Shown here piece after piece: positions 40,651-51,031 of a DNA stretch of 64,000 nt. The position numbers were made by a program, and so were the translations under genes. The DNA is from Pseudomonas sp. MRSN 12121 (GTDB taxonomy: Bacteria > Pseudomonadota > Gammaproteobacteria > Pseudomonadales > Pseudomonadaceae): assembly GCF_000931465.1 (NCBI RefSeq), contig NZ_CP010892.1, forward strand, positions 186,001 through 250,000, in the 5' to 3' direction. How positions within the stretch are numbered: the first letter of the stretch is position 1; each line of letters begins with the position of its first letter. The notes beneath the pieces are model-generated. The model had not been told where the DNA came from and made no database searches. It saw nothing but the letters and a program-made list of their open reading frames with translations.

Positions 40651-41643
40651 CTAGCCCGTAACGATACGGTTCTTGCCCTGGCGCTTGGCTTCGTACATCG
40701 CCGCATCGGCGCGGGCGAACAGGCTGTCGAGGTTTTCGTCGTCGGCGGTGAGGCTGGTCAGGCCCTGGCTGACGGTGATGCTGAACTGCTGCTCGTCATG
40801 GCTGAAGGTCAAGCGCTGGATTTCCCGCTGCAGGCGCTCGGCGACCTGGCGCGCCATGTCCGGGGCGCAGCCGGGGAAGAGGGCGGCGAACTCCTCGCCA
40901 CCGATCCGCCCGAACAGGTCGCCGCGGCGCAGGGTGGCGCGGCCGGTTTCGGCGATGCGTTGCAGGACGTTGTCGCCCTCGGGATGGCCATAGGTGTCGT
41001 TGACCACCTTGAAGTCATCGATATCCAGCAGCAGGAAGGCCAGCGGCGAGCCTTGCTGGCGGGCCTGCTCGAACTCGCGGGTGGCGCACTCGAAGAAATG
41101 CCGGCGGTTGCTGCTCTGGGTCAGCACGTCAGTGGTGGCCAGGCGCTGCAGCTCGGTCTCCATCTGCTTTTTCTCGGTGATGTCTTCGGCCAGGCCGACG
41201 ATGATCACCCGGTCCCCCGGTTCGGCGTTGCGGTTGATGAAGCATTTGTCGCTGAGCCAGCGCACCTCGCCCTGGGCGTCGATGATGCGGTATTCGCGGT
41301 CTTCCACCGCGCCGGTCTCCAGCACCTGGGCCAGGCTGCGCTCGGCGTATTCGAGGTCGTCGGGGTAGACGCTGTCGCGCCATTCGTTGGCATCGGCCAG
41401 CAGCAGGCCCGCCGGGCGGCCGAAGATGCGTTCGTAGGCGGGGCTGACATAGAGCACTTGGTGGCTGCTCCAGTCGAAGGCCCAGAGCACGGCGTTGACG
41501 CTCACCAGCAACGAGCTGAACAGCTGTTCGCGCTCGGTCAGCCGGGCAACTTCGCCCTGGGCATGCATCAGCGCCATCAGGGTTTGCGCGGCCTCGGGCC
41601 ACTGCGGGAAAGCGGATGGGAATTGGGGGTTCTTGTTGGCCAT
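40651..41643 (-). CDS. PAS-domain diguanylate cyclase
   Basis: Makes c-di-GMP from two GTP. The start at 41643 gives 330 residues: a short helical leader, a PAS domain (VNAVLWAFDWSSHQVLYVSP; WLSDKCFINRN) with PAC-type end, then GGDEF (about residues 170-330). The active site is GGEEF and an upstream RRGD fits the RxxD inhibitory site, so the enzyme should be active and product-inhibited. No membrane helix, so cytoplasmic. It resembles the P. aeruginosa PA0290 type by position and domain order. Confidence 0.92.
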   Translation of the reverse strand: MANKNPQFPSAFPQWPEAAQTLMALMHAQGEVARLTEREQLFSSLLVSVNAVLWAFDWSSHQVLYVSPAYERIFGRPAGLLLADANEWRDSVYPDDLEYAERSLAQVLETGAVEDREYRIIDAQGEVRWLSDKCFINRNAEPGDRVIIVGLAEDITEKKQMETELQRLATTDVLTQSSNRRHFFECATREFEQARQQGSPLAFLLLDIDDFKVVNDTYGHPEGDNVLQRIAETGRATLRRGDLFGRIGGEEFAALFPGCAPDMARQVAERLQREIQRLTFSHDEQQFSITVSQGLTSLTADDENLDSLFARADAAMYEAKRQGKNRIVTG

Positions 41644-41823
41644 CAGCACAAATCTCAAAGCGCACACCGTTCGGGACACCAAGCGGTCGCGGAAAACCCG
41701 CCTGGATGGCGAAGTGTTGCTTGAGATAGGGGATCGGCGGCGAAGTTCCCGTGTGCCGTGACCGGGAAGCGGGCACCCGCTGGGCGGTCATGGCCCGGCG
41801 GGTGAGCGCTGGAAAGCCTGGCG

Positions 41824-43008
41824 TCAGGCGTTGGCGGGGCGCAGCGAGTAGGTTTTCAGCTGGTTGGCGAAATCGCGCAGCGACTGGATCCCGCTGGCTT
41901 CGGCTTCGTGCACCCAGTCCTTGATCGCCGCGAGCATGTCGTGGCCGTTGGAACTGGTCTTGACCCAGATCTGTTGCAGCGCCAGGCGTTTTTCGTAGAT
42001 CACCTTCAGGGCCTGGCTGTGTTCCAGCATGTTCTGGATGCGGGCATGGTGGCGGTCTTCCAGCAGGCTGGTTTCCCGCGACAGCAGGCGCTTGGCGCGA
42101 TGGAACTGGTGGCGTACCGAATGATCGACCTTGGCCAGTTCCTGCTTGACCAGCGGCGCGATCACCAGCTTGCGGTACTGCGCCATGATCTGGAAACGGT
42201 TGTTGAGGATCGCCATCGCCGTGTCCATGTCCAGGTGGCCCTTGCCTTCGACCCGGTGGGCGATCGGGGCGACCCGCTGCACCTTGGCCAGGCCCAGGAA
42301 ACTGAACACCTTGATCCAGGCCCAGCCCAGGTCGAACTCCCACTTCTTCACCGAGAGCTTGGCCGAGTTGGGGTAGGTGTGGTGGTTGTTGTGCAGTTCT
42401 TCGCCGCCGATCAGGATGCCCCAGGGCACCAGGTTGGTCGCCGCGTCGCGGCATTCGAAGTTGCGATAGCCGACCGCATGGCCCAGGCCATTGATCACGC
42501 CGGCGGCCCACAGAGGGATCCACATCATCTGGATCGCCCAGATGGTGATGCCGATGGTGCCGAACAGCAGCAGGTCGATCGCCGCCATCAGCGCCACGCC
42601 ACCCAACTTGTAGCGCGAGTAGAGGTTGCGTTCGATCCAGTCGTCCGGGCAGTTCTTGCCGTAGATGCGCAGGGTCTCCGGGTTCTTCGCTTCCTCGCGG
42701 TACAGCTCGGCTCCCTTGCGCAATACCGTGGACAGGCCCTTGATCACCGGGCTGTGCGGGTCATCCTCGGTTTCGCACTTGGCGTGGTGCTTGCGGTGGA
42801 TGGCGGTCCACTCGCGGGTGTTCTGCGCCGTGGTCAGCCACAGCCAGAAGCGGAAGAAATGTTTCAGGCCAGCATTGAGCTCCAGGGAGCGATGGGCGGA
42901 ATAACGGTGCAGGTAGACGGTGACGCCAACGATGGTGATGTGGGTCATCACCAGGGTGACCGCCACCAGTTGCCAGGCCGACAAGCCAAGAAAACCTTCG
43001 TACCACAT
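41824..43008 (-). CDS. desA: Acyl delta-9 desaturase (DesA-type membrane desaturase)
   Basis: Membrane di-iron fatty acyl desaturase introducing a cis double bond. The start MWYEGFLG at 43008 yields 394 residues. The three histidine boxes are HRYSAHR, HRKHHAK and HNNHHTYP, with hydrophobic helices around them. The C-terminal ~120 residues are basic and helical. In P. aeruginosa, DesA (PA0286) acts on phospholipid acyl chains and DesB on exogenous acyl-CoA; the neighbouring PAS-GGDEF-EAL gene and sulfate genes match the DesA location, hence the symbol. Confidence 0.85.
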   Translation of the reverse strand: MWYEGFLGLSAWQLVAVTLVMTHITIVGVTVYLHRYSAHRSLELNAGLKHFFRFWLWLTTAQNTREWTAIHRKHHAKCETEDDPHSPVIKGLSTVLRKGAELYREEAKNPETLRIYGKNCPDDWIERNLYSRYKLGGVALMAAIDLLLFGTIGITIWAIQMMWIPLWAAGVINGLGHAVGYRNFECRDAATNLVPWGILIGGEELHNNHHTYPNSAKLSVKKWEFDLGWAWIKVFSFLGLAKVQRVAPIAHRVEGKGHLDMDTAMAILNNRFQIMAQYRKLVIAPLVKQELAKVDHSVRHQFHRAKRLLSRETSLLEDRHHARIQNMLEHSQALKVIYEKRLALQQIWVKTSSNGHDMLAAIKDWVHEAEASGIQSLRDFANQLKTYSLRPANA

Positions 43009-43153
43009 AGGCTGTAGGGCCCTCGATAAAGAAAAAACAGCAGTCGCATTATCACCAAGCCCGCCCAGAAAACCAGTCGCCCTTTCAGATAAGAGTGGCG
43101 AGATGTTTCTTCCTCTATAATCCCAAGCTTTTCGTAAGGACATTGACGACCTT

Positions 43154-45073
43154 ATGTCGGTTTCTTCTCGGGACGCCCTGCGCGCAGCCCTGTTCTACCT
43201 CCTGCTGTCTGTGTTGTGGTTGCAGCTCAGTGGTTACTTATTGAGCAGTTTCTTCGATGAGTCGAGCGACATGGCGCACTGGCAGCGGATCAACGGCTAT
43301 GTCTGGGCCCTGGTCAGCGCCGTACTGATTTTCATCGCGCGAGGCCGGCTGTTGCGTTTGCTCGGCGCCGACACCTGGCTGCACCACCAGCGAGAGGACC
43401 GCGAGCGCCTGCGCCAGGCCGCGGCGGTGTTCGATTGCACCCGCGAAGGGGTGCTGGTCAGCGATCGCCGGGGCAAGATCGTCCATGTGAACCGCGCCTT
43501 CATGGAAATCACCGGCTACCAGCGCGAGGAAGTGCTGGGCCGCCAGCCGAGCATGTTCAAGTCCGGGCACCACAGCGCGGATTTCTACCAGGCCATGTTC
43601 GATTCGCTGAAGGCTACGGGCGAATGGAGCGGCGAGATCTGGAACCGGCGCAAATGCGGCGAGATCTACCCGCAGTGGCAGACCATCCGTGCCATCCAGG
43701 ACGACGACGGCGAGCTCAGCCACTATGTCGCGGTGTTTTCCGACATCAGTGCGATCAAGGATTCCGAGCACGAACTGGCCCACCTGGCCCACCACGACCC
43801 GCTGACTGACCTGCCCAACCGCCTGCTGTTCACCGACCGCGCCGAGCAGGCCCTGGCCTCGGCGCAGATCCACAAGCGTGGCTGCGCGCTGCTGATGGTC
43901 GACCTGGACCACTTCAAGATGATCAACGACAGCCTCGGGCACAACGTCGGCGATCGCTTGCTCAAGGCGGTCGCTGTGCGCCTGCAGGGCATGTTCGGGC
44001 CGGGCATCACCCTGGCGCGCCTGGGCGGCGACGAGTTCGCGGTGCTGGTGGAAAGCTGCGCGCAGCCGGGGCAGGCCGCGGTGCTCGCGCAACGCATCAT
44101 CGATGGCCTGAAGCAGCCGTTCCTGATGGACGAGAACCAGTTGTTCATCAATGCCAGCATCGGCATCAGCCTGTTTCCCAGCGACGCCCTGAGCGCCGAG
44201 CAGCTGTTGCGCAATGCCGACACGGCGCTGTTCAAGGCCAAGAGCGCGGGCCGCGACAGCTATGCGCTGTACACCGAGGAACTGACGGCCCATGCCCAGC
44301 AGCGGGTCGAGATCGCCTTCGAGCTGCGCCGGGCCCTGGAGCAGCAGGAACTGCGGGTGTTCTACCAGCCGGTGCACGACCTCATCGGTGGCCGCCTGGT
44401 GGGGGTCGAGGCGCTGGTGCGCTGGCAACATCCGCAACGCGGCCTGGTGCCGCCGGGCGAGTTCATTCCGATTGCCGAGCGTACCGGGCTGATCGCCGAT
44501 ATCGATGCCTGGGTGATGCAGCAGGCCTGCCGCCAGATGTGCCAGTGGCTGGCGGCGGGCTTCGAACTGTCGTTCGTCGCGGTGAACGTTTCCAGCCGCC
44601 TGTTCGCCCGGCGCGAGCTGTACCAGCAGGTGGCCCAGGTGCTGCACGACACCGGCCTGGACCCTGGCCACCTGGAGCTGGAAGTCACCGAAAGCGCGGT
44701 GATGGAAGACCCGGAAGTGGCCCTGGAACAGATGCATCGCCTGCGCGAGCTGGGGCTGCGCCTGGCCATCGACGACTTCGGCACCGGCTATTCTTCGTTG
44801 CTGCGGCTCAAGCGCCTGCCGGTGCAGAAGCTGAAGATCGACCAGGGATTTGTCGCCGGCCTGCCGTGGGACGAAGACGATGCGGCGATTTCCCGGGTGA
44901 TCATCGCCCTGGCCCAGAGCATGGGCATGCAGGTGCACGCCGAAGGCATCGAGCAGGTGGAGCAGGCGCGTTTCCTCCTCGATCAGGGCTGCGACCTGGG
45001 CCAGGGCTACTGGTTCGGCCGCCCGGTGCCGGCCGAGCAGCTGGATTGGCGGCAGGTGCCGCAGATTCGCTGA
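43154..45073 (+). CDS. PAS-GGDEF-EAL c-di-GMP turnover protein
   Basis: A 639-residue inner-membrane signalling protein. Two N-terminal helices (about residues 11-30 and 46-62) precede a PAS domain (CTREGVLVSDRRGKIVHVNR), a GGDEF domain (~residues 205-370) with intact GGDEF, and an EAL domain (~385-630) with VEALVRWQHP, NVSSRLF, AIDDFGTGYSS and KIDQGF, all key residues of an active phosphodiesterase. Both enzymatic domains look intact. It diverges from desA, as PA0285 does in P. aeruginosa. Confidence 0.93.
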   Translation: MSVSSRDALRAALFYLLLSVLWLQLSGYLLSSFFDESSDMAHWQRINGYVWALVSAVLIFIARGRLLRLLGADTWLHHQREDRERLRQAAAVFDCTREGVLVSDRRGKIVHVNRAFMEITGYQREEVLGRQPSMFKSGHHSADFYQAMFDSLKATGEWSGEIWNRRKCGEIYPQWQTIRAIQDDDGELSHYVAVFSDISAIKDSEHELAHLAHHDPLTDLPNRLLFTDRAEQALASAQIHKRGCALLMVDLDHFKMINDSLGHNVGDRLLKAVAVRLQGMFGPGITLARLGGDEFAVLVESCAQPGQAAVLAQRIIDGLKQPFLMDENQLFINASIGISLFPSDALSAEQLLRNADTALFKAKSAGRDSYALYTEELTAHAQQRVEIAFELRRALEQQELRVFYQPVHDLIGGRLVGVEALVRWQHPQRGLVPPGEFIPIAERTGLIADIDAWVMQQACRQMCQWLAAGFELSFVAVNVSSRLFARRELYQQVAQVLHDTGLDPGHLELEVTESAVMEDPEVALEQMHRLRELGLRLAIDDFGTGYSSLLRLKRLPVQKLKIDQGFVAGLPWDEDDAAISRVIIALAQSMGMQVHAEGIEQVEQARFLLDQGCDLGQGYWFGRPVPAEQLDWRQVPQIR

Positions 45074-45090
45074 GCCAGGCAGGCTCGATT

Positions 45091-45173
45091 CTGTAGGAGC
45101 GAAGCTTGCTCGCGATCGAGGCGCCGCGGTGTATCAGGCGGGACGCCATCGCGGGCAAGCCTCGCTCCTACAG
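45091..45173. repeat. REPIN-like inverted REP pair (GTAGGAGCGA family)
   Basis: CTGTAGGAGCGAAGCTTGCTCGCGAT on the left and ATCGCGGGCAAGCCTCGCTCCTACAG on the right, inverted, with a short middle. This is the well-known P. fluorescens-group REP type. Confidence 0.9.
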
Positions 45174-45233
45174 AGGCAGGTTGGGGGTGCAACCAGGGCC
45201 AATTCCCACGCAACCTCGCGTCCCTGCAAATAA

Positions 45234-45295
45234 TTTCTTATGGTTATATAAACATTCTTAAATAGTCTTTTTAAGAATATCTGCGCCTGTCTACT
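45234..45295 (+). promoter_or_regulatory. AT-rich oscA/sbp promoter region, candidate CysB site
   Basis: A strongly AT-rich block in a GC-rich genome, containing TGGTTATATAAA (45241-45252) and TTCTTAAATAGTCTTTTTAAGAA (45255-45277, inverted TTCTTAAA/TTTAAGAA). The genes downstream are sulfate-starvation genes controlled by CysB in relatives. The 12-base word recurs upstream of atsB at 57644. Confidence 0.55.
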
Positions 45296-45358
45296 ATTGC
45301 TCTCACGCCGCAAGCAGTGCCGCCACTGCCAGGCACCTCTCAATCCAGGAGCAGCACC

Positions 45359-45541
45359 ATGAGCGCATCTCTTCGTAGCGTCGACGGCCAGGACGAACAA
45401 ACCATCTTGCGTGAGATTCAAAGCGCCCTGCGCGATCTGCGTTTCGGTGCGGTGGAAATCACCGTGCACAACGCCCAGGTCGTGCAGATCGAGCGCAAGG
45501 AAAAATTCCGCCTGCAGAATCCAGGCAACAAGCCGAGCTGA
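45359..45541 (+). CDS. oscA: Sulfur-starvation small protein OscA (DUF2292)
   Basis: A 60-residue DUF2292 protein matching OscA, which helps Pseudomonas use organosulfur compounds under sulfur limitation. The core LREIQSALRDLRFGAVEITV followed by VQIERKEKFRL is the family hallmark. ATG 45359 follows CAGGAGC. It stands directly before sbp and cysTWA, the arrangement known around PA0284-PA0280. Its molecular mechanism is not known. Confidence 0.9.
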   Translation: MSASLRSVDGQDEQTILREIQSALRDLRFGAVEITVHNAQVVQIERKEKFRLQNPGNKPS

Positions 45542-45706
45542 ATCCGCGTCATCCTCCCGGGCTTCCCAAGAAGCCTCAGAGACCCGACTGGACCACCGGA
45601 GGGCGTCTTCATGACCCCCAATGACCATCCCAGCGTTCACTCACGAATGCGGGCCTGAATCGCCATAAGAAAATGCCAGCACACTAAAAACTTCAGGAGC
45701 TTGACC

Positions 45707-46717
45707 ATGTCGTCGATTCGCCGTTATGCCCTGGCCGCTCTCGCCAGCGCCGTTTTTGCCGGTTCCGCCGTTGCCAAGGATTATGAGTTGCTCAACGTGT
45801 CGTACGATCCGACCCGCGAGCTGTACCAGGACTACAACACCGAGTTCACCAACTTCTGGAAGAAGGAACATCCGGGCGACAACGTCAAGATCCAGCAATC
45901 CCATGGCGGTTCGGGCAAGCAGGCCCGTGCGGTGATCGACGGCCTGCGCGCCGACGTGGTGACCCTGGCCCTGGCCGGCGACATCGACGAAGTCGCCAAG
46001 CTCGGCAAGACCCTGCCGGCCGACTGGCAGAAACGCCTGCCGGAGGCGAGCACGCCCTACACCTCGACCATCGTGTTCCTGGTACGCAAGGGCAACCCCA
46101 AGGGCATCAAGGACTGGGGCGACCTGATCAAGAAAGACGTGTCGGTCATCACCCCGAACCCGAAAACCTCCGGCGGCGCACGCTGGAACTTCCTCGCCGC
46201 CTGGGCCTACGGCCTGAAGGCCGGTGGCAGCGAAGCCAAGGCCCAGGAATACGTGAAGGAGCTGTTCAAGCACGTACCGGTGCTGGATACCGGTGCTCGC
46301 GGCTCGACCATCACCTTCGTCAACAACGGTCAGGGTGATGTGTTGCTGGCCTGGGAAAACGAAGCGTTCCTGGCTCTCAAGGAAGACGGTGGCGCCGACA
46401 AGTTCGATATCGTCGTGCCTTCGCTGTCGATCCTCGCCGAGCCGCCGGTGGCGGTGGTGGACAAGAACGCCGAGAAGAAAGGCAACACCGAGATCGCCGA
46501 GGCTTACCTCAAGCACCTGTACAGCCCGGCCGGCCAGGAAATCGCGGCGAAGAACTTCTATCGTCCACGGGACAAGGACGTGGCGGCCAAATATGCGCAG
46601 CAGTTCCCGAAACTGGACCTGGTGACCATCGACAAGGACTTCGGCGGCTGGAAAACTGCCCAACCGAAATTCTTCAATGATGGCGGGGTGTTCGACCAGA
46701 TCTACCAGGCGCAGTAA
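45707..46717 (+). CDS. sbp: Periplasmic sulfate-binding protein
   Basis: Solute receptor of the sulfate ABC importer. The 336-residue protein has a signal peptide ([20 protein letters not shown]; cleavage after AVA) and family motifs [45 protein letters not shown] and [19 protein letters not shown] precedes ATG 45707. It heads sbp-cysT-cysW-cysA. Length equals typical Sbp (about 330). Confidence 0.95.
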   Translation: MSSIRRYALAALASAVFAGSAVAKDYELLNVSYDPTRELYQDYNTEFTNFWKKEHPGDNVKIQQSHGGSGKQARAVIDGLRADVVTLALAGDIDEVAKLGKTLPADWQKRLPEASTPYTSTIVFLVRKGNPKGIKDWGDLIKKDVSVITPNPKTSGGARWNFLAAWAYGLKAGGSEAKAQEYVKELFKHVPVLDTGARGSTITFVNNGQGDVLLAWENEAFLALKEDGGADKFDIVVPSLSILAEPPVAVVDKNAEKKGNTEIAEAYLKHLYSPAGQEIAAKNFYRPRDKDVAAKYAQQFPKLDLVTIDKDFGGWKTAQPKFFNDGGVFDQIYQAQ

Positions 46718-46812
46718 TCTTCAGGGGCGAGCCAGGGTTACCGGCTCGCCGAACCGCCAGAACAATAGGCCCGGATTCGCTTCCGGGCTTTGCGTGTCAA
46801 CCAAGGACTTTT

Positions 46813-47631
46813 ATGTCGCGTCGTATCTCCCCCGTCATACCCGGCTTCGGGCTGACGCTGGGCTACACCTTGGTGTACCTCAGCCTGATTGTGCTCATAC
46901 CGCTGGCGGCGATGTTCGTGCATGCCGCCCAACTCACCTGGGATCAGTTCTGGGCCATCGTCTCGGCGCCGCGAGTGCTTGCCGCGCTCAAGCTGAGCTT
47001 CGGCACGGCGTTGTACGCGGCGATCATCAACGGTGTGATCGGTACGCTGCTGGCCTGGGTGCTGGTGCGCTACAGCTTCCCCGGACGCAAGATCATCGAC
47101 GCGATGATCGACCTGCCATTCGCCCTGCCCACCGCCGTCGCCGGCATCGCGCTGACCGCGCTGTACGCGCCGACCGGCCTGGTCGGCCAGTTCGCCACCG
47201 ACCTGGGGTTCAAGATCGCCTACACCCCGCTGGGCATCACCCTGGCACTGACCTTCGTCACCCTGCCGTTCGTGGTGCGCACGGTGCAGCCGGTGCTGGC
47301 CGATATCCCCCGGGAAGTCGAGGAAGCCGCCGCCTGCCTCGGCGCCAAGCCCTGGCAGGTGTTCCGCCACATCCTGGTGCCGGCGCTGCTGCCGGCCTGG
47401 CTGACCGGTTTCGCCCTGGCCTTCGCCCGGGGCGTCGGCGAGTACGGCTCGGTGATTTTCATCGCCGGCAACATGCCGATGAAAACCGAAATCCTGCCGC
47501 TGCTGATCATGGTCAAGCTCGACCAGTACGATTACACCGGCGCGACTTCCATCGGCGTGTTGATGCTGGTGGTTTCCTTTGTCCTGTTGCTGCTGATCAA
47601 CCTGCTGCAGCGGCGCATCGAACGACCTTAA
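46813..47631 (+). CDS. cysT: Sulfate ABC transporter permease CysT
   Basis: First of two membrane subunits of the sulfate importer, 272 residues with about six helices. The binding-protein-dependent permease EAA loop is visible as [20 protein letters not shown], ending in [13 protein letters not shown]. It follows sbp by 95 bases and precedes cysW by 13. The symbol cysU is used for the same protein in E. coli. Confidence 0.95.
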   Translation: MSRRISPVIPGFGLTLGYTLVYLSLIVLIPLAAMFVHAAQLTWDQFWAIVSAPRVLAALKLSFGTALYAAIINGVIGTLLAWVLVRYSFPGRKIIDAMIDLPFALPTAVAGIALTALYAPTGLVGQFATDLGFKIAYTPLGITLALTFVTLPFVVRTVQPVLADIPREVEEAAACLGAKPWQVFRHILVPALLPAWLTGFALAFARGVGEYGSVIFIAGNMPMKTEILPLLIMVKLDQYDYTGATSIGVLMLVVSFVLLLLINLLQRRIERP

Positions 47632-47644
47632 GGAGGCGCGAAGC

Positions 47645-48517
47645 ATGTCCCAATCGTCTATTTCCGCAGCCTCTGGCGCCAACGCCGACCGTCGTGGCAG
47701 CGCCACCTCGCGGCGGGTCTTGATCGGCCTTGGCTGGCTGATCTTCGCCCTGTTCCTGTTGCTGCCGCTGTTCATCGTGGTGTCCCAGGGCCTCAAGCTC
47801 GGTCTCGGTGCGTTCTTCGCCGCGATCTTCGAGCCGGACGCGCTGTCGGCCCTGAAGCTGACAGTGATCGCGGTACTGGTCTCGGTGCCGTTGAACCTGG
47901 TGTTCGGCGTCAGCGCGGCCTGGTGCGTGAGCAAGTACAACTTCCGCGGCAAGAGCATCCTGGTGACCCTGATCGACCTGCCGTTCTCGGTGTCGCCGGT
48001 GATCGCCGGCCTGGTCTACGTGCTGATGTTCGGCGCCCAGGGTCTTTTCGGACCGTGGCTGCAGGATCACGACATCCAGATCGTGTTCGCCCTGCCGGGC
48101 ATCGTCCTGGCGACCATCTTCGTCACCGTGCCCTTCGTTGCCCGCGAGCTGATTCCGCTGATGCAGGAGCAGGGCACCCAGGAAGAGGAAGCCGCCAGGC
48201 TGCTGGGGGCCAACGGCTGGCAGATGTTCTGGCATGTGACCGTGCCGAACATCAAGTGGGGCCTGATCTATGGCGTGGTGCTCTGCACCGCCCGGGCGAT
48301 GGGCGAGTTCGGCGCGGTGTCGGTGGTTTCCGGGCACATTCGCGGGGTGACCAACACCCTGCCGCTGCACGTCGAGATCCTCTACAACGAGTACAACCAC
48401 GTCGCCGCGTTCGCCGTCGCGAGCCTGTTGCTGATCCTGGCGCTCTTCATCCTGCTGCTCAAGCAGTGGAGCGAAAACCGAATCAACCGCCTGCGCGCCA
48501 GCGCCGCGGAGGAATGA
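47645..48517 (+). CDS. cysW: Sulfate ABC transporter permease CysW
   Basis: Second membrane subunit, 290 residues, with a short Ser/Ala-rich N-terminal tail and six predicted helices. The EAA loop is [20 protein letters not shown]. The motif [15 protein letters not shown] near the C terminus is typical of CysW. GGAGG lies just upstream of ATG 47645 and cysA follows after 3 bases, so the three transporter genes are one operon. Confidence 0.95.
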   Translation: MSQSSISAASGANADRRGSATSRRVLIGLGWLIFALFLLLPLFIVVSQGLKLGLGAFFAAIFEPDALSALKLTVIAVLVSVPLNLVFGVSAAWCVSKYNFRGKSILVTLIDLPFSVSPVIAGLVYVLMFGAQGLFGPWLQDHDIQIVFALPGIVLATIFVTVPFVARELIPLMQEQGTQEEEAARLLGANGWQMFWHVTVPNIKWGLIYGVVLCTARAMGEFGAVSVVSGHIRGVTNTLPLHVEILYNEYNHVAAFAVASLLLILALFILLLKQWSENRINRLRASAAEE

Positions 48518-48520
48518 ATC

Positions 48521-49510
<990 letters not shown>

Positions 49511-49513
49511 AGC

Positions 49514-49582
49514 ATCGCGGGCAAGCCTCGCTCCTACAGAAGAAAATCGTGTGCTTCTGTAGGAGCGAGGCTTGCCCGCGAT
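49514..49582. repeat. REPIN-like inverted REP pair after cysA
   Basis: ATCGCGGGCAAGCCTCGCTCCTACAGAAG and its inverted copy CTTCTGTAGGAGCGAGGCTTGCCCGCGAT flank a 10-base centre. The arms are near perfect over about 28 bases. It lies between two convergent genes and could stabilise or end both transcripts. Confidence 0.93.
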
Positions 49583-49588
49583 TGCGAT

Positions 49589-50113
49589 CTAAATCGCGGC
49601 GCGCTTCGGATTGACCCGCACCGCCCCCGCCCGCGCCTCGATCTGCTGCTTGAGCCCCTGGCGCAAGCCCAGCATGAACGCCAGTTCCGCGACCACGAAT
49701 AACGGCCCGACGATCAACCCGGAAACGTCATCGACGAAGGCCGGCTTGCGCCCTTCGTAGTAATGGCCGACGAACTGGATCACCCAGCCCACCACGAACA
49801 GGCCCACGCCGCTGGCCAGCCAGACCGCGGTGCTCTGTTGCGCCAGTACCTGGCCGGCCCACACCGACAGGCCCATCAGCACGCTCATCAGCAGGCCCAG
49901 GCGCAGTTCCAGGCGCAGGTAGAACCCGCATGACGCCAGCGCCAGCAACACCGCCGGCGACAGCCACAGCCCGGCCACCGGCCAGGCCGGGCGCGACAGC
50001 AGCACCGCGACCGCCACCACGATCAGCGGAATGCCGATAAAGTGGCTGGCGATATTGCGCGGGTCACGGTGGTAGGCGGCGTATTGACTGAGATGGTCGA
50101 CGAGGCTTTTCAT
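49589..50113 (-). CDS. Mpo1-like (DUF962) membrane protein
   Basis: A 174-residue inner-membrane protein of the DUF962/Mpo1 family. Conserved histidine features are HLSQYAAYHRDPRNIASHFI near the N terminus and the later QFVGHYYEGRKPAF; the yeast member Mpo1 is a dioxygenase in 2-hydroxy fatty acid alpha-oxidation. Four helices are predicted between. Whether the bacterial protein has that activity is unknown. An RBS (GGAGGAA) lies upstream on the - strand. Confidence 0.88.
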   Translation of the reverse strand: MKSLVDHLSQYAAYHRDPRNIASHFIGIPLIVVAVAVLLSRPAWPVAGLWLSPAVLLALASCGFYLRLELRLGLLMSVLMGLSVWAGQVLAQQSTAVWLASGVGLFVVGWVIQFVGHYYEGRKPAFVDDVSGLIVGPLFVVAELAFMLGLRQGLKQQIEARAGAVRVNPKRAAI

Positions 50114-50215
50114 TGTTGTTCCTCCTGTAGGGTGATCGAATCATGCCCTGCGCCGGTTGCCGGCTCTGTCGGCTAGGCGACAATCGGCGCTGCCCGTTTT
50201 TGGATGAAGCCATCG

Positions 50216-50902
50216 ATGAAGATGCAGGTCTGGCGCGAGCGCCTGATGAATGGCCAGTGGTTCAGCCACTTGCCCGCACCCTTGCAGGATAGTTTGCTGG
50301 CCAGCGCCCGTTTGCGCCTGCTGGGCCCGGGCCAGCGCCTGTTCCAGCGGGGCGACCCGCCTTGTGGCCTGTATGCGGTGCTGGAGGGCACGGTGCGCAT
50401 CGGCGCGGTCAGCGAAGAGGGCAAGGAGGCGCTGCTGAGCCTGGTGGAAGCGCCGCACTGGTTCGGCGAGATCTGCCTGTTCGACGGCCAGCCGCGCACC
50501 CACGACGCTTTTGCGGTGGGCCAGTGCGCCCTGCTCAACGTGCCGCAGGCGCTGCTGCTCGAGGTGCTGGACGCCCATCCGCACTACTGGCGGTACCTGG
50601 CGCTGTTGATGAGCCACAAGTTGCGCCTGGCCTTTATCAACCTCGAACAGTTGAGCCTGATGCCGGCCCCGGCGCGGGTGGCCAACCGCCTGTGGATGAT
50701 CGCCTGCGGCTATGGCGAAACCGACACGCCGCGCCGCGTGCTGCACCTGCCCCAGGAACAGCTGGCGCTGATGCTGTCGCTGTCGCGCCAGACCACCAAC
50801 CAGATCCTCAAGGACTTGCAGGGCCAGGGCATTCTCAAACTGGGCTACGGTGAGATCGAGATCCTCGACGAGGCGCGGTTGCGGACGCTGGCCGGGGTTT
50901 GA
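50216..50902 (+). CDS. Crp/Fnr-family transcription regulator
   Basis: About 228 residues: a cyclic-nucleotide-binding domain (QRLFQRGDPPCGLYAVLEGT; APHWFGEICLFDGQPRTHDA), a dimer helix, and a C-terminal HTH (HLPQEQLALMLSLSRQTTNQ). No Fnr-type Cys cluster. ATG 50216 is one of several in-frame choices (50204, 50222). It diverges from the Mpo1-like gene. Its targets are unknown; the ligand-binding domain keeps the GEIcLFDG-type segment, so cAMP or a related ligand is possible. Confidence 0.87.
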   Translation: MKMQVWRERLMNGQWFSHLPAPLQDSLLASARLRLLGPGQRLFQRGDPPCGLYAVLEGTVRIGAVSEEGKEALLSLVEAPHWFGEICLFDGQPRTHDAFAVGQCALLNVPQALLLEVLDAHPHYWRYLALLMSHKLRLAFINLEQLSLMPAPARVANRLWMIACGYGETDTPRRVLHLPQEQLALMLSLSRQTTNQILKDLQGQGILKLGYGEIEILDEARLRTLAGV

Positions 50903-50914
50903 CCTTCAGATTGC

Positions 50915-51005
50915 TATCGCGGGCAAGTCGGATCGCCGCCCGCTCGCTCCTACAGAAGAAGATTGCGCACGATCCTGTATGTAGGAGCGAGGCTTGCCCG
51001 CGATA
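50915..51005. repeat. REPIN-like inverted REP pair
   Basis: TATCGCGGGCAAG..GCTCGCTCCTACA at left, TGTAGGAGCGAGGCTTGCCCGCGATA at right. The left arm carries the variant TCGGATCGCCGCCC that also occurs at 57512-57633 and 61973-62050. Confidence 0.88.
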
Positions 51006-51031
51006 GGGCCCGCAAAGCCACCACAAAACCC

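Noticed and set aside
41824..43008. Naming the desaturase DesB
   Set aside because: DesB genes in Pseudomonas usually sit beside the TetR-type regulator desT. Here the neighbours are a PAS-GGDEF-EAL gene and the sulfate block, as for DesA.
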